NCBI RefSeq assembly: GCF_030817415.1
Contig: NZ_JAUSZI010000002.1
Span: forward strand, 868,001-932,000
Source of the DNA: Streptomyces umbrinus
GTDB lineage: Bacteria; Actinomycetota; Actinomycetes; Streptomycetales; Streptomycetaceae
Direction of reading: 5' to 3'
DNA length: 64,000 nucleotides
The notes under the pieces were generated by a model. The model was not told where the DNA came from. It did not search any database and saw only the letters and a program-made list of their open reading frames with translations. The position numbers and the translations under genes are program-made. The stretch's first letter is position 1. The number at the start of each line of letters is the position of its first letter. Below, piece after piece: positions 8,329-18,054 of the stretch.

Positions 8329-11106
8329 GTGGACGACATCCTGCGTTTCGCACTGCTCGGCCTGGGGCTCGGTGCGCTCTACGCGCTCACCGCGCACGGC
8401 ATCGTGCTGGTCTACCGGGGCTCCGGCGTCCTGAACTTCGCGCACGGCGCGATCGGGATGGCCGGCGCCTACGTGCAGTGGGAACTGGCCGTCAACCACG
8501 GTGTGCCGTACTGGCCCGCCGTCGCCTGCGGGGTGCTCGGGTCCACGGTGCTGGGGGTGCTCACCCACCTGCTGGTGATCCGGCCGCTGCGCAGGGCGTC
8601 CTCGCTGGCGCGCCTGGTCGGCACCCTGGCGGTGTTCATCGTGCTCACCGCCGTCGCGGTCAAACGCTACGGCGACAGTGTGCAGCTGGTGCCGGCCAAA
8701 CTGCCGTCCGGGCTGGTGGAGATCGCCGGCGCGACGGTCTCCGAGGACCGGATCTGGCTGCTCGGCATCGCCGTCGTCGTCACCGCGGCCCTGCACGCCC
8801 TCTACAAGCGCACCCTGTTCGGCCTGGGCACGACCGCGGTCGCGGAGAACCAGGGCGTGGCCGCCTCGCTCGGCTGGTCCGCGGACCTGATCGCCGCCGC
8901 CAACTGGGGACTCGGCTCAGCCCTCGCGGGGCTGACGGGCATCCTGATCGTGCCAGTCATCGGCCTGTCGGTGACCGGACTGACCACCCTGTTGCTGAGC
9001 GCGCTGGCCGCCGCGCTGGTCGGCAGGTTCTCGTCGTTCCCCGTCACGCTGGCGGGCGGCCTGGTCATCGGGGTCGTACAGTCCGAACTGACCCGCTTCG
9101 GCTCCGACGTCACGGGACTCGCCGCGTCGGTGCCCTTCCTCGTCATCGCCCTGATGCTCGTCGCCCGCGGCCGGGCCCTGCCGCTGCGCGGCACGTTCCT
9201 GGAGCGGCTGCCCGCCCTGGGCAGCGGAAGGGTGCGCCCGGTGCCGCTGGCGCTCGCCGTCGTGACCGGGCTGCTGCTGATCGGGCTGTCCTCGCCGCTG
9301 TGGGCCGACGCGATCACCAACACCCTGGTGCTCTCGCTGATCATCCTGTCGATCATCGTGGTCACCGGGTACGCGGGACAGGTCTCGCTCGCGGCGTACG
9401 CCCTCGCCGGGACCGGCGCCTTCATCGCCGGGCACGCGGCCGCCGACTGGGGCTGGCCCTTCGAACTCGCCCTGCTCGCAGGCGTGTTGGGCACGGTGCC
9501 GATCGGCCTGCTCTTCGCCCTGCCTGCCGTCCGCACCCGCGGGGTCAACCTCGCGATCATCACGCTCGGGCTCGGCACCACGCTGGAGACGATGGTCTTC
9601 CAGAACACGGACCTGTCCACGACACCGGGCAGCGACGGCATCGCGGTGGGCAAGCAGACACTCTTCGGGATCGACATCTCCGGCGTCGACCATCCGCAGC
9701 GGTACGCGGCCGTCGTACTGGTGATGTTCGTGGCCGCCACCCTCGTGGTCGCCAACGTCCGGCGCAGCAGAACCGGCCGCCGGCTCATCGCGGTGCGGGC
9801 GAACGAGCGGGCCGCGGCGGCCCTCGGCATCGACGTCCGCGCGGCCAAGCTCTACGCCTTCGGGCTGTCCGCGGCCATCGCCGCGCTCGCCGGAGTGCTC
9901 ACCGGCTTCCGCTCGACCTCGGTGGTCTTCGCCGACTTCGCGAGCTTCGAGTCCATCACCGCACTCGGACTCGCGGTCATCGGCGGCGTCGGCTTCCTCG
10001 TCGGACCGCTCTTCGCCGCCACCTTCGCCGCGGGCACGGTCGGCGCCCGCTTCGGGGACCTGGTGCTGCCCGGGCTCAGCGAATGGATGCCGCTGATCGG
10101 CGGGATCATCCTGGTACTGACCCTGGTGGGCAACCAGGACGGCATCGGACGGGAGGTCGGCAAGCAGGCGGCTGCAGCCGAACGCCGACTGCTCTCGAAG
10201 CGAGGCCCGAAGCACGCCGGCGTCGCGCAGGGCGCGGCAGAAGGCGACGAGGTGGTCGCTCCGGACGTACACCACGCGGCACCGCCCCAGGCCGCTCACC
10301 GCACCCACGGACTGCCCCTGCACGTGCGGGACCTCACCGTGCGGTACGGCGGGGTCGTCGCCGTGGACGGCCTCTCCTTCGACATCGAGCCGGGCCGGGT
10401 CGTGGGTCTCATCGGTCCCAACGGCGCGGGCAAGACCTCCGCCATCGACGCCGTCACCGGCTTCACCCGGGCGGCGTCCGGAGGTGTCCGCCTCGGCGAC
10501 CGGGACGTGACCCGCCTGCCGGTGCACCGACGGGCCGGAGCCGGTCTGAGCCGGTCCTTCCAGTCACTGGAGCTGTTCGAGGACATGAGCGTCCTGGACA
10601 ACCTGTACGCCGCCTGCGACCGGCCCGGACCGTGGGCGTACCTCAAGGACCTGGTGCGCCCCGGCAGCCGCCCGCTGCCCGCCCATGTACTCGTCGCCAT
10701 AAGGGAGTTCGGGCTGGAGGGCGCCCTGGACCGACCGGTGGGCGACCTGTCGTACGGCGAGCGGCGGCTGCTGGCCATCGCCCGCGCGGTGGCGACCTCG
10801 CCGTCCGTCCTGCTGCTCGACGAACCGGCCGCGGGACTGTCGGACGACGAGTCCCGGGAGCTGGCCCATCTGGTCCGGCGGCTCGCCGAGGACTGGGGCA
10901 TGGGTGTGCTGCTCGTGGAGCACGACGTCGACATGGTCATGAGCGTCTGCGACGAGGTCGTCGTGCTCGACTTCGGCCGCCGGATCTGCGTCGGCACGCC
11001 GGAGGAGGTACGCGGCGACCCGGCGGTCCGGGCGGCCTACCTCGGCAACCTGACACCCGAGGAGGGGACGGCGACCGGGACGGCGGAGGATCCGGTGAAC
11101 GCCTGA
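8329..11106 (+). CDS. Fused LivH-LivM permease plus LivG ATPase in one polypeptide
   Basis: A 925-residue three-part ABC transporter protein. Residues 1 to about 285 are a LivH-type permease (YRGSGVLNFAHGAIGM, ALVGRFSSFPVTLAGGLVIG). Residues about 305-600 are a LivM-type permease (VTGYAGQVSLAAYALAGTGA, RTRGVNLAIITLGLGTTLE). A charged, His/Ala-rich linker leads to a LivG-type ATPase from about 662: Walker A GPNGAGKTS near 694-702, signature LSYGERRLLAIARA near 806, Walker B VLLLDEPAAG, switch LLVEHDVDMVM. GTG 8329 follows GGGAGG with 8-base spacing. The divergent substrate-binding protein and LivF complete the importer. LivM-LivG fusions are known; fusing all three is less usual. Confidence 0.85.
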   Translation: MDDILRFALLGLGLGALYALTAHGIVLVYRGSGVLNFAHGAIGMAGAYVQWELAVNHGVPYWPAVACGVLGSTVLGVLTHLLVIRPLRRASSLARLVGTLAVFIVLTAVAVKRYGDSVQLVPAKLPSGLVEIAGATVSEDRIWLLGIAVVVTAALHALYKRTLFGLGTTAVAENQGVAASLGWSADLIAAANWGLGSALAGLTGILIVPVIGLSVTGLTTLLLSALAAALVGRFSSFPVTLAGGLVIGVVQSELTRFGSDVTGLAASVPFLVIALMLVARGRALPLRGTFLERLPALGSGRVRPVPLALAVVTGLLLIGLSSPLWADAITNTLVLSLIILSIIVVTGYAGQVSLAAYALAGTGAFIAGHAAADWGWPFELALLAGVLGTVPIGLLFALPAVRTRGVNLAIITLGLGTTLETMVFQNTDLSTTPGSDGIAVGKQTLFGIDISGVDHPQRYAAVVLVMFVAATLVVANVRRSRTGRRLIAVRANERAAAALGIDVRAAKLYAFGLSAAIAALAGVLTGFRSTSVVFADFASFESITALGLAVIGGVGFLVGPLFAATFAAGTVGARFGDLVLPGLSEWMPLIGGIILVLTLVGNQDGIGREVGKQAAAAERRLLSKRGPKHAGVAQGAAEGDEVVAPDVHHAAPPQAAHRTHGLPLHVRDLTVRYGGVVAVDGLSFDIEPGRVVGLIGPNGAGKTSAIDAVTGFTRAASGGVRLGDRDVTRLPVHRRAGAGLSRSFQSLELFEDMSVLDNLYAACDRPGPWAYLKDLVRPGSRPLPAHVLVAIREFGLEGALDRPVGDLSYGERRLLAIARAVATSPSVLLLDEPAAGLSDDESRELAHLVRRLAEDWGMGVLLVEHDVDMVMSVCDEVVVLDFGRRICVGTPEEVRGDPAVRAAYLGNLTPEEGTATGTAEDPVNA

Positions 11107-11133
11107 GCGGCCCTGGGGAATTCGGGTGCAGGA

Positions 11134-11155
11134 CCGCGCCCCGTCAGGGGCGCGG
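11134..11155. terminator. Intrinsic terminator after the transporter fusion
   Basis: Perfect 9-bp arms CCGCGCCCC and GGGGCGCGG around a GTCA loop. The following GGGGAACTGCGCGACAAG is a stretch seen downstream of many Streptomyces genes. It lies between convergent genes ending at 11106 and 11216. Confidence 0.75.
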
Positions 11156-11215
11156 GGAACTGCGCGACAAGCCCCCACCGGCCCGCAGACAACGAACCGC
11201 ATATCCAGCGGAGCG

Positions 11216-12010
11216 CTACGCGTCGCGCAGGTCCGCCACATACGGCTGGTGGGCCAGCAGGCCACCGTCCACGCGCAGGGTGTGCCCGGTGATGAAGGCG
11301 GACTCGTCGGAGGCGAGGAAGACGACCGCGGACGCGACGTCCTCCGGCTCACCCAGACGCGGCGTGAGGTGATGACGGAGCATCGCCTCACGGATCGCGC
11401 CGTGCGCCGAGCCGGAACTGGCCGGCGTGACGATGAAGCCCGGCGCGATGGCGTTGCAGCGCACGCCCTGCTTGCCGTACTGGGTGGCGACGTACTGCGT
11501 GAGGTTGATGAGCGCCGCCTTCGAGGCCCCGTACGCGGGATTGCGCAGGTCGCCCGCGAGCCCGGCCCCGGACGAGGTGTTGATGATCGAGCCGCCGCCG
11601 CGCGCGACCATGTGCGGGACCGCGGCCTGAATGGCGACCATGGTCCCGCGGAGGTTGATGCGCATGGTGTCGTCCCAGACAGCGGGGTCGGCCTCCACGA
11701 CGGCGAGGTCCTTGCGGGCGGCCAGGTGGGTGGCCGCCGCGTTGTTGTGCAGGACGTCGAGTCCGCCGTACGTCTGAATCGCCGCGTCCACCATGGCCCG
11801 TACGCTCTCGATGTCGCCGAGGTCGACCGGGACCGCGGTCGCGGAACCTCCGGCGGCGCGGATCTCCTCGGTGACCGCCTTGGCGCCGTCGAGGTTCAGG
11901 TCGGCCACGACCGTGTGCGCGCCCTCGGCCGCCACGCGGCGTGCGGTGGCGGCGCCGATGCCGGACGCGGCTCCGGTGACGATCGCGATCTTGTCGTCCA
12001 GTCGTCCCAT
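11216..12010 (-). CDS. Short-chain dehydrogenase/reductase (SDR)
   Basis: A 264-residue classical SDR. The cofactor loop is TGAASGIG near residue 13, the structural HNNAA replaces the usual NNAG, and the catalytic set is Ser in INTSSGAG with YGASK. The C-terminus has the LASDESAFITGHTLRVDGG segment of 3-oxoacyl reductase-like SDRs. ATG 12010 is chosen over an upstream frame extension because it begins MGRLDDKIAIVTG and follows AAGGCGG. Last gene of the 16731-11216 operon, 16 bp after the thiolase; it probably oxidises a hydroxyacyl-CoA. Confidence 0.85.
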   Translation of the reverse strand: MGRLDDKIAIVTGAASGIGAATARRVAAEGAHTVVADLNLDGAKAVTEEIRAAGGSATAVPVDLGDIESVRAMVDAAIQTYGGLDVLHNNAAATHLAARKDLAVVEADPAVWDDTMRINLRGTMVAIQAAVPHMVARGGGSIINTSSGAGLAGDLRNPAYGASKAALINLTQYVATQYGKQGVRCNAIAPGFIVTPASSGSAHGAIREAMLRHHLTPRLGEPEDVASAVVFLASDESAFITGHTLRVDGGLLAHQPYVADLRDA

Positions 12011-12026
12011 GACCGAACCGCCTTTC

Positions 12027-13235
12027 TCAATCGGTGAGTTGGTTTCCGACCACCGACACGAAGGAGACACATTCGCCCGGTCCGCCGCCCAGGTTGTGCG
12101 TGAGGGCCAGCGAACGCCCTTCTGCCAGCGTCCGGACCGTGCGCTCCGGCGGTGCCTCGCCCCGCAGCTGGAGCCAGGCCTCGAACATCATGCGCAGGCC
12201 CGACGCGCCGATGGGGTGACCGAAGGCCTTGAGTCCCCCGTCCGGGTTGACCGGCAGTGAGCCGTCCAGGTCGAAGGCCCCGCTGGTGACGTCCTTCCAT
12301 GCCTGGCCGCGCTCGGAGAAGCCCAGGTCCTCCATCAGCACCAGTTCGGTGGGCGTGAAGCAGTCGTGGACCTCGGCGAGGGCGATCTCGGCGCGCGGGT
12401 CGGTGACTCCGGCCTGCCGGTAGGCCTCCTGGGCGGACGCGACGACCTCGGGGAACGTGGTGAAGTCGTACTCCGGGTCGAGCAGGCCGTCCGCAGGACC
12501 GGCGACGAAGGACAGCGCCTTCACGAAGATGGGCCTGTCGGTGTACTTGTAGGCGTCCTCGGCCCGTACGACGATCGCCGCGGCCGAGCCGTCGGAGACC
12601 CCCGAGCAGTCGAACACGCCGAGCATCCCCGCGACGATCGGCGCCGACCTGATGCGCTCGAGCGGCACCTCCTTGCGGTACTGGGCGCGGGGGTTGCGGG
12701 CGCCGTTGACATGGTTCTTCCAGGCGATGCGGGTGATGACGTCCTTCAACTCCTCTTCCGACAGGCCGTACTTGGCGGCGTAGGCGGGGGCGAGGAGGGA
12801 GAAGTTCGCGGGGGCTGTGATCTCGCCGCGGCTGTCGTCGCCCGCGCCCGGCATGGTGGTGCCCGAGAGCCCGGACATGCCGGAGTCCTTGAGCTTCTCC
12901 ACGCCGACCGCCATGGCCACGTCGTACGCGCCGGAGGCGACGGCGTAACAGGCGTTGCGCAGCGCCTCGGAGCCGGTGGCGCACATGTTCTCCAGGCGGG
13001 TGACCGGCTTGTACTGCAGGTGGAGCGGCCTGCTGAGGGTCAGCCCCGAGACGCCTGACGCCTGGGTGCCGAGCCAGAACGCGTCGATGTCGTCGAGGGT
13101 GATGCCGGCCGAGGTGACGGCCTCGCCGACGGCGTCGATCAGCAGATCGTCGGCCGAGCGGGTCCAGTGTTCGCCGAAGGTCGTGCAGCCCATGCCGACG
13201 ATCGCGACCCGGTCCCGGATTCCGTGCGAGCTCAT
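12027..13235 (-). CDS. SCP-x-type thiolase with intact catalytic Cys
   Basis: A 402-residue thiolase of the lipid-transfer-protein (SCP-x) branch. The acyl-accepting Cys85 is in LENMCATGSEAL, the His is in GHPIGASG and the second Cys is in GGGPGECVSFV, so all thiolase residues are present and CoA-dependent cleavage of a 3-oxoacyl-CoA is expected. The start overlaps the stop of the upstream HMG-CoA-synthase-like/DUF35 fusion (ATGA, 13232-13235). This branch serves branched or sterol-like acyl chains in other actinobacteria, which suits the island. Confidence 0.85.
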   Translation of the reverse strand: MSSHGIRDRVAIVGMGCTTFGEHWTRSADDLLIDAVGEAVTSAGITLDDIDAFWLGTQASGVSGLTLSRPLHLQYKPVTRLENMCATGSEALRNACYAVASGAYDVAMAVGVEKLKDSGMSGLSGTTMPGAGDDSRGEITAPANFSLLAPAYAAKYGLSEEELKDVITRIAWKNHVNGARNPRAQYRKEVPLERIRSAPIVAGMLGVFDCSGVSDGSAAAIVVRAEDAYKYTDRPIFVKALSFVAGPADGLLDPEYDFTTFPEVVASAQEAYRQAGVTDPRAEIALAEVHDCFTPTELVLMEDLGFSERGQAWKDVTSGAFDLDGSLPVNPDGGLKAFGHPIGASGLRMMFEAWLQLRGEAPPERTVRTLAEGRSLALTHNLGGGPGECVSFVSVVGNQLTD

Positions 13236-14680
13236 CCGTGTGTCTCCTCGGTCCGGTCGGTGTCGCCCGTGCGCACCGGCCGGGCCTTCCAGAAGTAGTT
13301 GTGGACGCCGGACGCGGTGACCGTGCGCCGGAACGTCATCTCCACCCGGGCGCCGATGACGGCGTCGGCCTCGGTGGCGTCGGTGAGCTGGCAGCGGAAC
13401 CGGCCACCGCCGTCGTAGTCGACGACCACGACGAGCATCGGCGGGCTCGGTGTGTGGGCCAGGCGGTCCACGGTGAAGGTGGCGACGGTGCCGCGCACGT
13501 GTTCCATCGGCTCGTCGGTCATGGCGTCGACGCTCCGGCAGGAGACGCACACCCGGTCCGGCGGCAGATGCCGGGTGCCGCACTTCTCACAGCGGGAGGC
13601 GACGAAGCCGTACTTCCAGCCGCCCCGGCGGTGCGCGGGCGGGGCGTAGGGCGGCTCGGGGTCCGGCCGGCGGGGCGGCTCCCGGTCGAGGAGACCTCGC
13701 CAGGAGAGGTACGTGGCGTACGGCACCGGGGCGCTGCCCGCGGCGATCTGGGCGGCGACCGGGCGGGCGCCGCGGTGCGTGGTCAGCGCCTCGGTGGTGC
13801 GCAGCAGGAGGACTCCGGCGCCGTCGCCGAGAACGACCAGCGCGATGGTCTCGCCGGGGCGGGCGCGGTCGAGGACGTCGGCGAGGAGCAGACCGGGCTG
13901 GGCGGTGCCCCCGTTGCCGATCGCCCCGGTGAGGTCCGGGGTCACCGCCTCGGGGCGCACACCTGCCGTACGCCGCACGGTCGCACAGGCGCGCGCGTGC
14001 AGTCCGGAGACCACGAAGTGGTCGATCGCGCCGATGTCCAGGCCCGCCTGGTCGAGCGCGGCGCCGAGCGCCTTCCCCGCCAGGGTCACGTAGATCTCCT
14101 CGGCGAACCGCTCCTCCCAGACGCGGGAGGTGGGCGAGCCGGGCAGCCGCCAGCGTTCGAGGATCTCGTCGCTCACGGTGTCGTGGGCGAGCAGCTCCGC
14201 GATAACGGGCGCCCCGTTGCGGTGGCCCCCGAACGCGAACGCCGCGGCGCCGTCGCCGCCCGCGGTCTCGTCGGCGGAGCCGGGCAGCCCGGTCCGCAGG
14301 TCGGAGAGGACCACGAGGGTCGGGACGGGGGAACGGGCGGCGGTCACCAGGGCGCCGAGGCCGGAGCGTACGGAGCCGGCCATGTCGGCGGCGAGGACGT
14401 GCTCGTCGAGGCCGAGCGCGGCGTGCACGGCGGTCGCGTTCGTCTTGTCGAGGTAGGCGGGCGCGGCGGTGGCGAGGAAGAGCTGCCCGATGCGGGGGCG
14501 CAGCCCGTCGAGGGCCAGGGCTCCGCGGGCCGCCTCGACGGCCATGGAGGTGGTGTCCTCGTCGTAGCCCGCGACCGCCCGGGTTCCCTTGCCCGCCTTG
14601 GTGCCCAGTACGGCGGCGACATCCGTTCGGGCGAGGCGGTGGTACGGCACGTACGCGCCATATGCGATCAGTCCGGCCAT
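13232..14680 (-). CDS. HMG-CoA-synthase-like domain fused to DUF35 (Zn ribbon/OB fold)
   Basis: A 482-residue two-domain protein. Residues 1 to about 330 are a thiolase-fold domain of the HMG-CoA synthase/KAS III type (MAGLIAYGAYVPYHRL, GAIGNGGTAQPGLLLADVLD). The position of the usual nucleophilic Cys reads AADMAGSVRSG, so no Cys is there. Residues about 350-482 are DUF35: Zn ribbon CEKCGTRHLPPDRVCVSC and an OB fold (GTVATFTVDRLAH). DUF35 proteins act as partners of thiolase-fold enzymes, here supplied in cis. TGATG overlap with the thiolase upstream and ATGA overlap with the one downstream tie it to both. Reaction unknown; acyl transfer by normal thiolase chemistry is unlikely. Confidence 0.75.
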   Translation of the reverse strand: MAGLIAYGAYVPYHRLARTDVAAVLGTKAGKGTRAVAGYDEDTTSMAVEAARGALALDGLRPRIGQLFLATAAPAYLDKTNATAVHAALGLDEHVLAADMAGSVRSGLGALVTAARSPVPTLVVLSDLRTGLPGSADETAGGDGAAAFAFGGHRNGAPVIAELLAHDTVSDEILERWRLPGSPTSRVWEERFAEEIYVTLAGKALGAALDQAGLDIGAIDHFVVSGLHARACATVRRTAGVRPEAVTPDLTGAIGNGGTAQPGLLLADVLDRARPGETIALVVLGDGAGVLLLRTTEALTTHRGARPVAAQIAAGSAPVPYATYLSWRGLLDREPPRRPDPEPPYAPPAHRRGGWKYGFVASRCEKCGTRHLPPDRVCVSCRSVDAMTDEPMEHVRGTVATFTVDRLAHTPSPPMLVVVVDYDGGGRFRCQLTDATEADAVIGARVEMTFRRTVTASGVHNYFWKARPVRTGDTDRTEETHG

Positions 14681-15939
14681 CAGCGTCCTCCAGGAGCGTT
14701 GAGCGCGTTGTGTGCGTGGGTCGGCCGTTCGAAGACCGCGGCCAGGCCCTGTCCGCCGCCGAGGCACATGGTCTCCAGGCCGTAGCGGGCCTGGCGGCGG
14801 TCCAGTTCGCGCAGCAGGGTGGCGAGGATGCGGCCGCCGGTGGCTCCGACGGGGTGGCCCAGCGAGATGCCTGAGCCGTTGACGTTGAACCGGTCGAAGT
14901 CGGCCTCGGTCAGGGCCCATTCACGGGTGCAGGCAAGGACCTGGGCGGCGAAGGCCTCGTTCAGTTCGATCAGGTCCATGTCGGCGAGTTTCAGTCCGGC
15001 CCGTTCCAGCGCCCTGGCCGTGGCGGGCACGGGTCCGATGCCCATCGTCTCGGGCGGCACGCCCACGACGGCCCAGGAGACCAGGCGGCCCAGCGGGCGC
15101 AGGCCCAATTCGGCCGCGCGCTCGGGGTGGGTGACGACACAGATCGAGGCGCCGTCGTTCTGCCCGCTGGCGTTCCCCGCGGTGACGGTCGCCTCGGGGT
15201 CCTGCCGGCCGAGTACGGGACGCAGCGACGCCAGCTTCTCCAACGACGAGCCGGGGCGCGGGTGTTCGTCGGTGTCGACGACCGTCTCGCCCTTCCGGGT
15301 GCGTACGGTGACGGGGACGATCTCGTCGGCGAACCGGCCCTCCCGCTGGGCCGCGACGGCGTTCTCGTGCGAGCGCTGGGCGAGTTCGTCCTGCTCCTCG
15401 CGGGGGATGCCGTACGCACGCCGCAGGTTCTCGGCCGTCTCCAACATGCCACCGGGAACAGGGTGGTTGACGCCGCCGGACGTGACACGGCCGCGGGCCA
15501 GCCGGTCGTGCAGGGTGGTGCCCGCGCCGCGTACTCCCCAGCGCACGTCCGTGGTGTAGAACTCGGCCTGGCTCATGGACTCGACGCCACCGGCCAGCAC
15601 CAGGTCGCTCGCGCCGGTCTGCACCTGCATCGCCGCGGTGATGACCGCCTGCAGTCCGGAGCCGCAGCGGCGGTCGATCTGGAGCCCCGGCACCTCCACG
15701 GGCAGGCCGGCGTCCAGGGCGGCCACGCGGCCGATGGCCGGGGCCTCGCCGTTGGGGTAGCACTGGCCCAGCAGGACGTCGTCGACCGCGGCGGGCGGTA
15801 CGCCGGTTCGTTCCAGCACGGCGCGTACGACCGTGGCCGCGAGCTCGGCCGCCGTCACGTCGCGGAAGACGCCTCCGTAACCACCGACCGGGGTACGCAG
15901 GGGTTCGCAGATCACCGCGTCACGCAAGAGGGCGGGCAT
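14680..15939 (-). CDS. Acetyl-CoA acyltransferase (FadA-type thiolase)
   Basis: A 419-residue canonical thiolase. Cys92 in DRRCGSGLQAV is the nucleophile; NEAFAAQ, GHPVGATGGR and CLGGGQG supply the remaining active-site loops. It should cleave 3-oxoacyl-CoA with CoA to acetyl- or propionyl-CoA and a shortened acyl-CoA. It follows the SDR at 16731 by 45 bp and overlaps the next gene by one base. Its length and motifs are standard, so this is the conventional last step of a beta-oxidation round. Confidence 0.9.
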   Translation of the reverse strand: MPALLRDAVICEPLRTPVGGYGGVFRDVTAAELAATVVRAVLERTGVPPAAVDDVLLGQCYPNGEAPAIGRVAALDAGLPVEVPGLQIDRRCGSGLQAVITAAMQVQTGASDLVLAGGVESMSQAEFYTTDVRWGVRGAGTTLHDRLARGRVTSGGVNHPVPGGMLETAENLRRAYGIPREEQDELAQRSHENAVAAQREGRFADEIVPVTVRTRKGETVVDTDEHPRPGSSLEKLASLRPVLGRQDPEATVTAGNASGQNDGASICVVTHPERAAELGLRPLGRLVSWAVVGVPPETMGIGPVPATARALERAGLKLADMDLIELNEAFAAQVLACTREWALTEADFDRFNVNGSGISLGHPVGATGGRILATLLRELDRRQARYGLETMCLGGGQGLAAVFERPTHAHNALNAPGGR

Positions 15940-15984
15940 CCGTCGTGCCTTTCATGAGGGGTACGGGTCTGGCGGGGAGCCGGG

Positions 15985-16731
15985 TCACATGTACCGGCCG
16001 CCGGTCACCTCGACCACGGCTCCGGTGATGTAGCTCGCCATGTCGGAGGCGAGGAAGAGGACGACCTGGGCGACCTCGGCGGGTTCGCCCGCGCGGGCCA
16101 TGGGGATCTCGGCGAGTTTCGCGTCCCAGGCGGCCTGGGGCATCGCCTCGGTCATCGCGGTGCGGATGAGGCCGGGCTGTACGGCGTTGACCCGGATGCC
16201 GGCCCGGGCCAGTTCCTTGGCGGACGCCTTGGTGAGACCGACGAGTCCGGCCTTGGCGGCGCTGTAGTTGGTCTGCCCGAAGTTGCCGACCTTGCCGGCG
16301 ATGGAGGAGATGTTGACGATGCTGCCGCCCTGTCCGTGGGCGCGCATGGCCTCGGCGGCGTACCGGGTGCCGTTCCAGGCTCCGGCGAGGTGGACGTCGA
16401 CGACGGCGCGGAAGTCGGCGAGTGCCATCTTGCGCAGGGTCGCGTCGCGGGTGATCCCGGCGTTGTTGACCATGACGCCGACCGGTCCGAACACGTCGGT
16501 GCCATGGGCGACCAGAGCGGCGACCTCGTCCTCGTCGGTGACGTCGCAGCGCAGCGAGGTGGCGGCCACGCCGTTCTTGGCGAGGAGTTCGGCGGCCTGC
16601 GCCGCGGCGACCTCGTTGATGTCGCCGATGACGACGGACGCGCCCGCACCGCCGAGCACGCCGGCGATCTCGAAGCCGATGCCCTGTGCGCCGCCGGTGA
16701 TCACGGCGTTCCGGCCGTCCAGCAGTCCCAT
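15985..16731 (-). CDS. FabG-like SDR (3-oxoacyl-CoA/ACP reductase family)
   Basis: A 248-residue [11 protein letters not shown] near residue 12 binds NAD(P)[10 protein letters not shown] is the structural loop, and Ser (NISSIAGK), YSAAK and the terminal [19 protein letters not shown] match 3-hydroxyacyl-CoA dehydrogenases of this type. ATG 16731 ([14 protein letters not shown]) is used; upstream sequence in frame is the AT-rich promoter and not coding. First gene of a five-gene operon with three thiolase-fold proteins, divergent from the ACAD at 16835. Confidence 0.85.
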   Translation of the reverse strand: MGLLDGRNAVITGGAQGIGFEIAGVLGGAGASVVIGDINEVAAAQAAELLAKNGVAATSLRCDVTDEDEVAALVAHGTDVFGPVGVMVNNAGITRDATLRKMALADFRAVVDVHLAGAWNGTRYAAEAMRAHGQGGSIVNISSIAGKVGNFGQTNYSAAKAGLVGLTKASAKELARAGIRVNAVQPGLIRTAMTEAMPQAAWDAKLAEIPMARAGEPAEVAQVVLFLASDMASYITGAVVEVTGGRYM

Positions 16732-16764
16732 GTCAGCCCGCCCTGGCTCGTCGCTATTCCTCTT

Positions 16765-16781
16765 AAATAGATAACCTATTA
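16765..16781 (+). promoter_or_regulatory. Island motif, copy 1 (SDR operon / ACAD)
   Basis: AAATAG-ATAACCT-ATTA, 34 bases before the SDR start at 16731 and 54 bases before the ACAD start at 16835. It is nearly identical to the copy at 47107 and is placed to control both divergent transcripts. Confidence 0.6.
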
Positions 16782-16834
16782 CACTCAAACAATCAATACC
16801 GCGATGAGGCGGCCGAGCGCAGGAGGCACTGCAG

Positions 16835-18052
16835 GTGGACATCACCTATCCCCCGGAGACCGAGGCGTTCCGCACCGAGGTCAAAGCGTTCCTCGCCGAC
16901 GCCCTGCCCGCCGGCTGGAAGGGCATCGGAGCCCTGGACGAGGAGGCCGCATGGACCTTCGCCCGCGACTGGCGCCGGCGGCTCGCCGAGCGCGGCTTTC
17001 TCTCGCTCACCTGGCCCGAGGAGTTCGGCGGCCGCGGCCTGTCCAAGCTCCACCAGGTCGTCCTGATGGAGGAACTGGCCCTGGCGGGCGTGCCGTTCGG
17101 TCTGCCGCAGGACACGTTCGGCGTGAAGATGCTGGCGAACACGCTGCTGCGCTGGGGTACGGAGGAGCAGAAGAGTCACTTCCTGCCGCGCATCCTCAGC
17201 GGCGAGGACACCTGGTGCCAGGGGTACTCGGAACCGGACGCGGGCTCGGACCTCGCCTCTCTCAGGACGCGCGCGGTACGTGACGGTGGGGAGTGGGTGA
17301 TCGACGGGCAGAAGGTGTGGACCTCCGGCGCCCACCACAGCGACTGGATCTTCGTCCTGGCCCGCACCGACCCCGACGCCTCCAAGCACCGCGGCATCTC
17401 CTTCCTCCTCGTGCCCCTCGACCAACCCGGTGTCGAGGTCCGGCCGTTCCGCATGATGAGCGGGCAGCTCCACTTCAACGAGGTCTTCTTCAACGGCGCC
17501 CGCACCCGGGCCGACCTCGTCGTGGGTGGTGTCGACAACGGCTGGACGGTGGCGCAGAGCCTGCTGGGCGTGGAGCGCGGGGAGGAGGCGGCGACCAATC
17601 CGATCCTCTTCCGGGCGGAGGTCGAGCGCCTCGTCGAGCTGGCCCGCCTGTACGGCAAGGACCAGGATCCGGTGATCCGGCAGCGGATCGCCTGGTGCTG
17701 GTCCAAGGTCGAGATCATGCGCTTTCTCGGCTACCGGATACTCACCGGCTGGCTCAAGGGCGCCGAGCCCGGCCCCGAGACGTCGATCGCCAAGCTGTAC
17801 TGGAGCGAGTACCACACCAAGGTCACCGACCTGGCGATGGACATCATGGGCCTGCACGGCCAGGTTCCCGTCGGGCGGCCACCCCTGCGCACCTACCGCA
17901 CCGACGATCCCGGCGCCGCGAACTCGTCTGCGTCCTGGTCGACGACCTACCTGATCGCCCTCTCCGGCACGATCTACGCCGGGACGTCCCAGGTGCAGCG
18001 GAACATCCTCGCGGAGAAGGCACTGGGGCTCCCACGCGAGCCGAGGGCTTGA
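16835..18052 (+). CDS. Acyl-CoA dehydrogenase, long subunit type
   Basis: A 405-residue FAD-dependent acyl-CoA dehydrogenase. EEFGGRGLS ends the helical domain, [17 protein letters not shown] (about 130-146) contacts FAD and substrate, [18 protein letters not shown] is the beta domain, and [19 protein letters not shown] is the C-terminal FAD/dimer segment. GTG 16835 follows AGGAGG by 8 bases. It is alone on its transcript and closest to the long members of the paired ACADs at 31863 and 57057, so it may need a short partner, for example the orphan at 39379 (inference). Confidence 0.9.
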   Translation: MDITYPPETEAFRTEVKAFLADALPAGWKGIGALDEEAAWTFARDWRRRLAERGFLSLTWPEEFGGRGLSKLHQVVLMEELALAGVPFGLPQDTFGVKMLANTLLRWGTEEQKSHFLPRILSGEDTWCQGYSEPDAGSDLASLRTRAVRDGGEWVIDGQKVWTSGAHHSDWIFVLARTDPDASKHRGISFLLVPLDQPGVEVRPFRMMSGQLHFNEVFFNGARTRADLVVGGVDNGWTVAQSLLGVERGEEAATNPILFRAEVERLVELARLYGKDQDPVIRQRIAWCWSKVEIMRFLGYRILTGWLKGAEPGPETSIAKLYWSEYHTKVTDLAMDIMGLHGQVPVGRPPLRTYRTDDPGAANSSASWSTTYLIALSGTIYAGTSQVQRNILAEKALGLPREPRA

Positions 18053-18054
18053 TC

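Noticed and set aside
8262..11372. A very long second plus-strand frame over the transporter fusion
   Set aside because: It has Arg/Gly/Pro-rich shadow composition with no family match, whereas the overlapping frame encodes clear permease and ATPase motifs.
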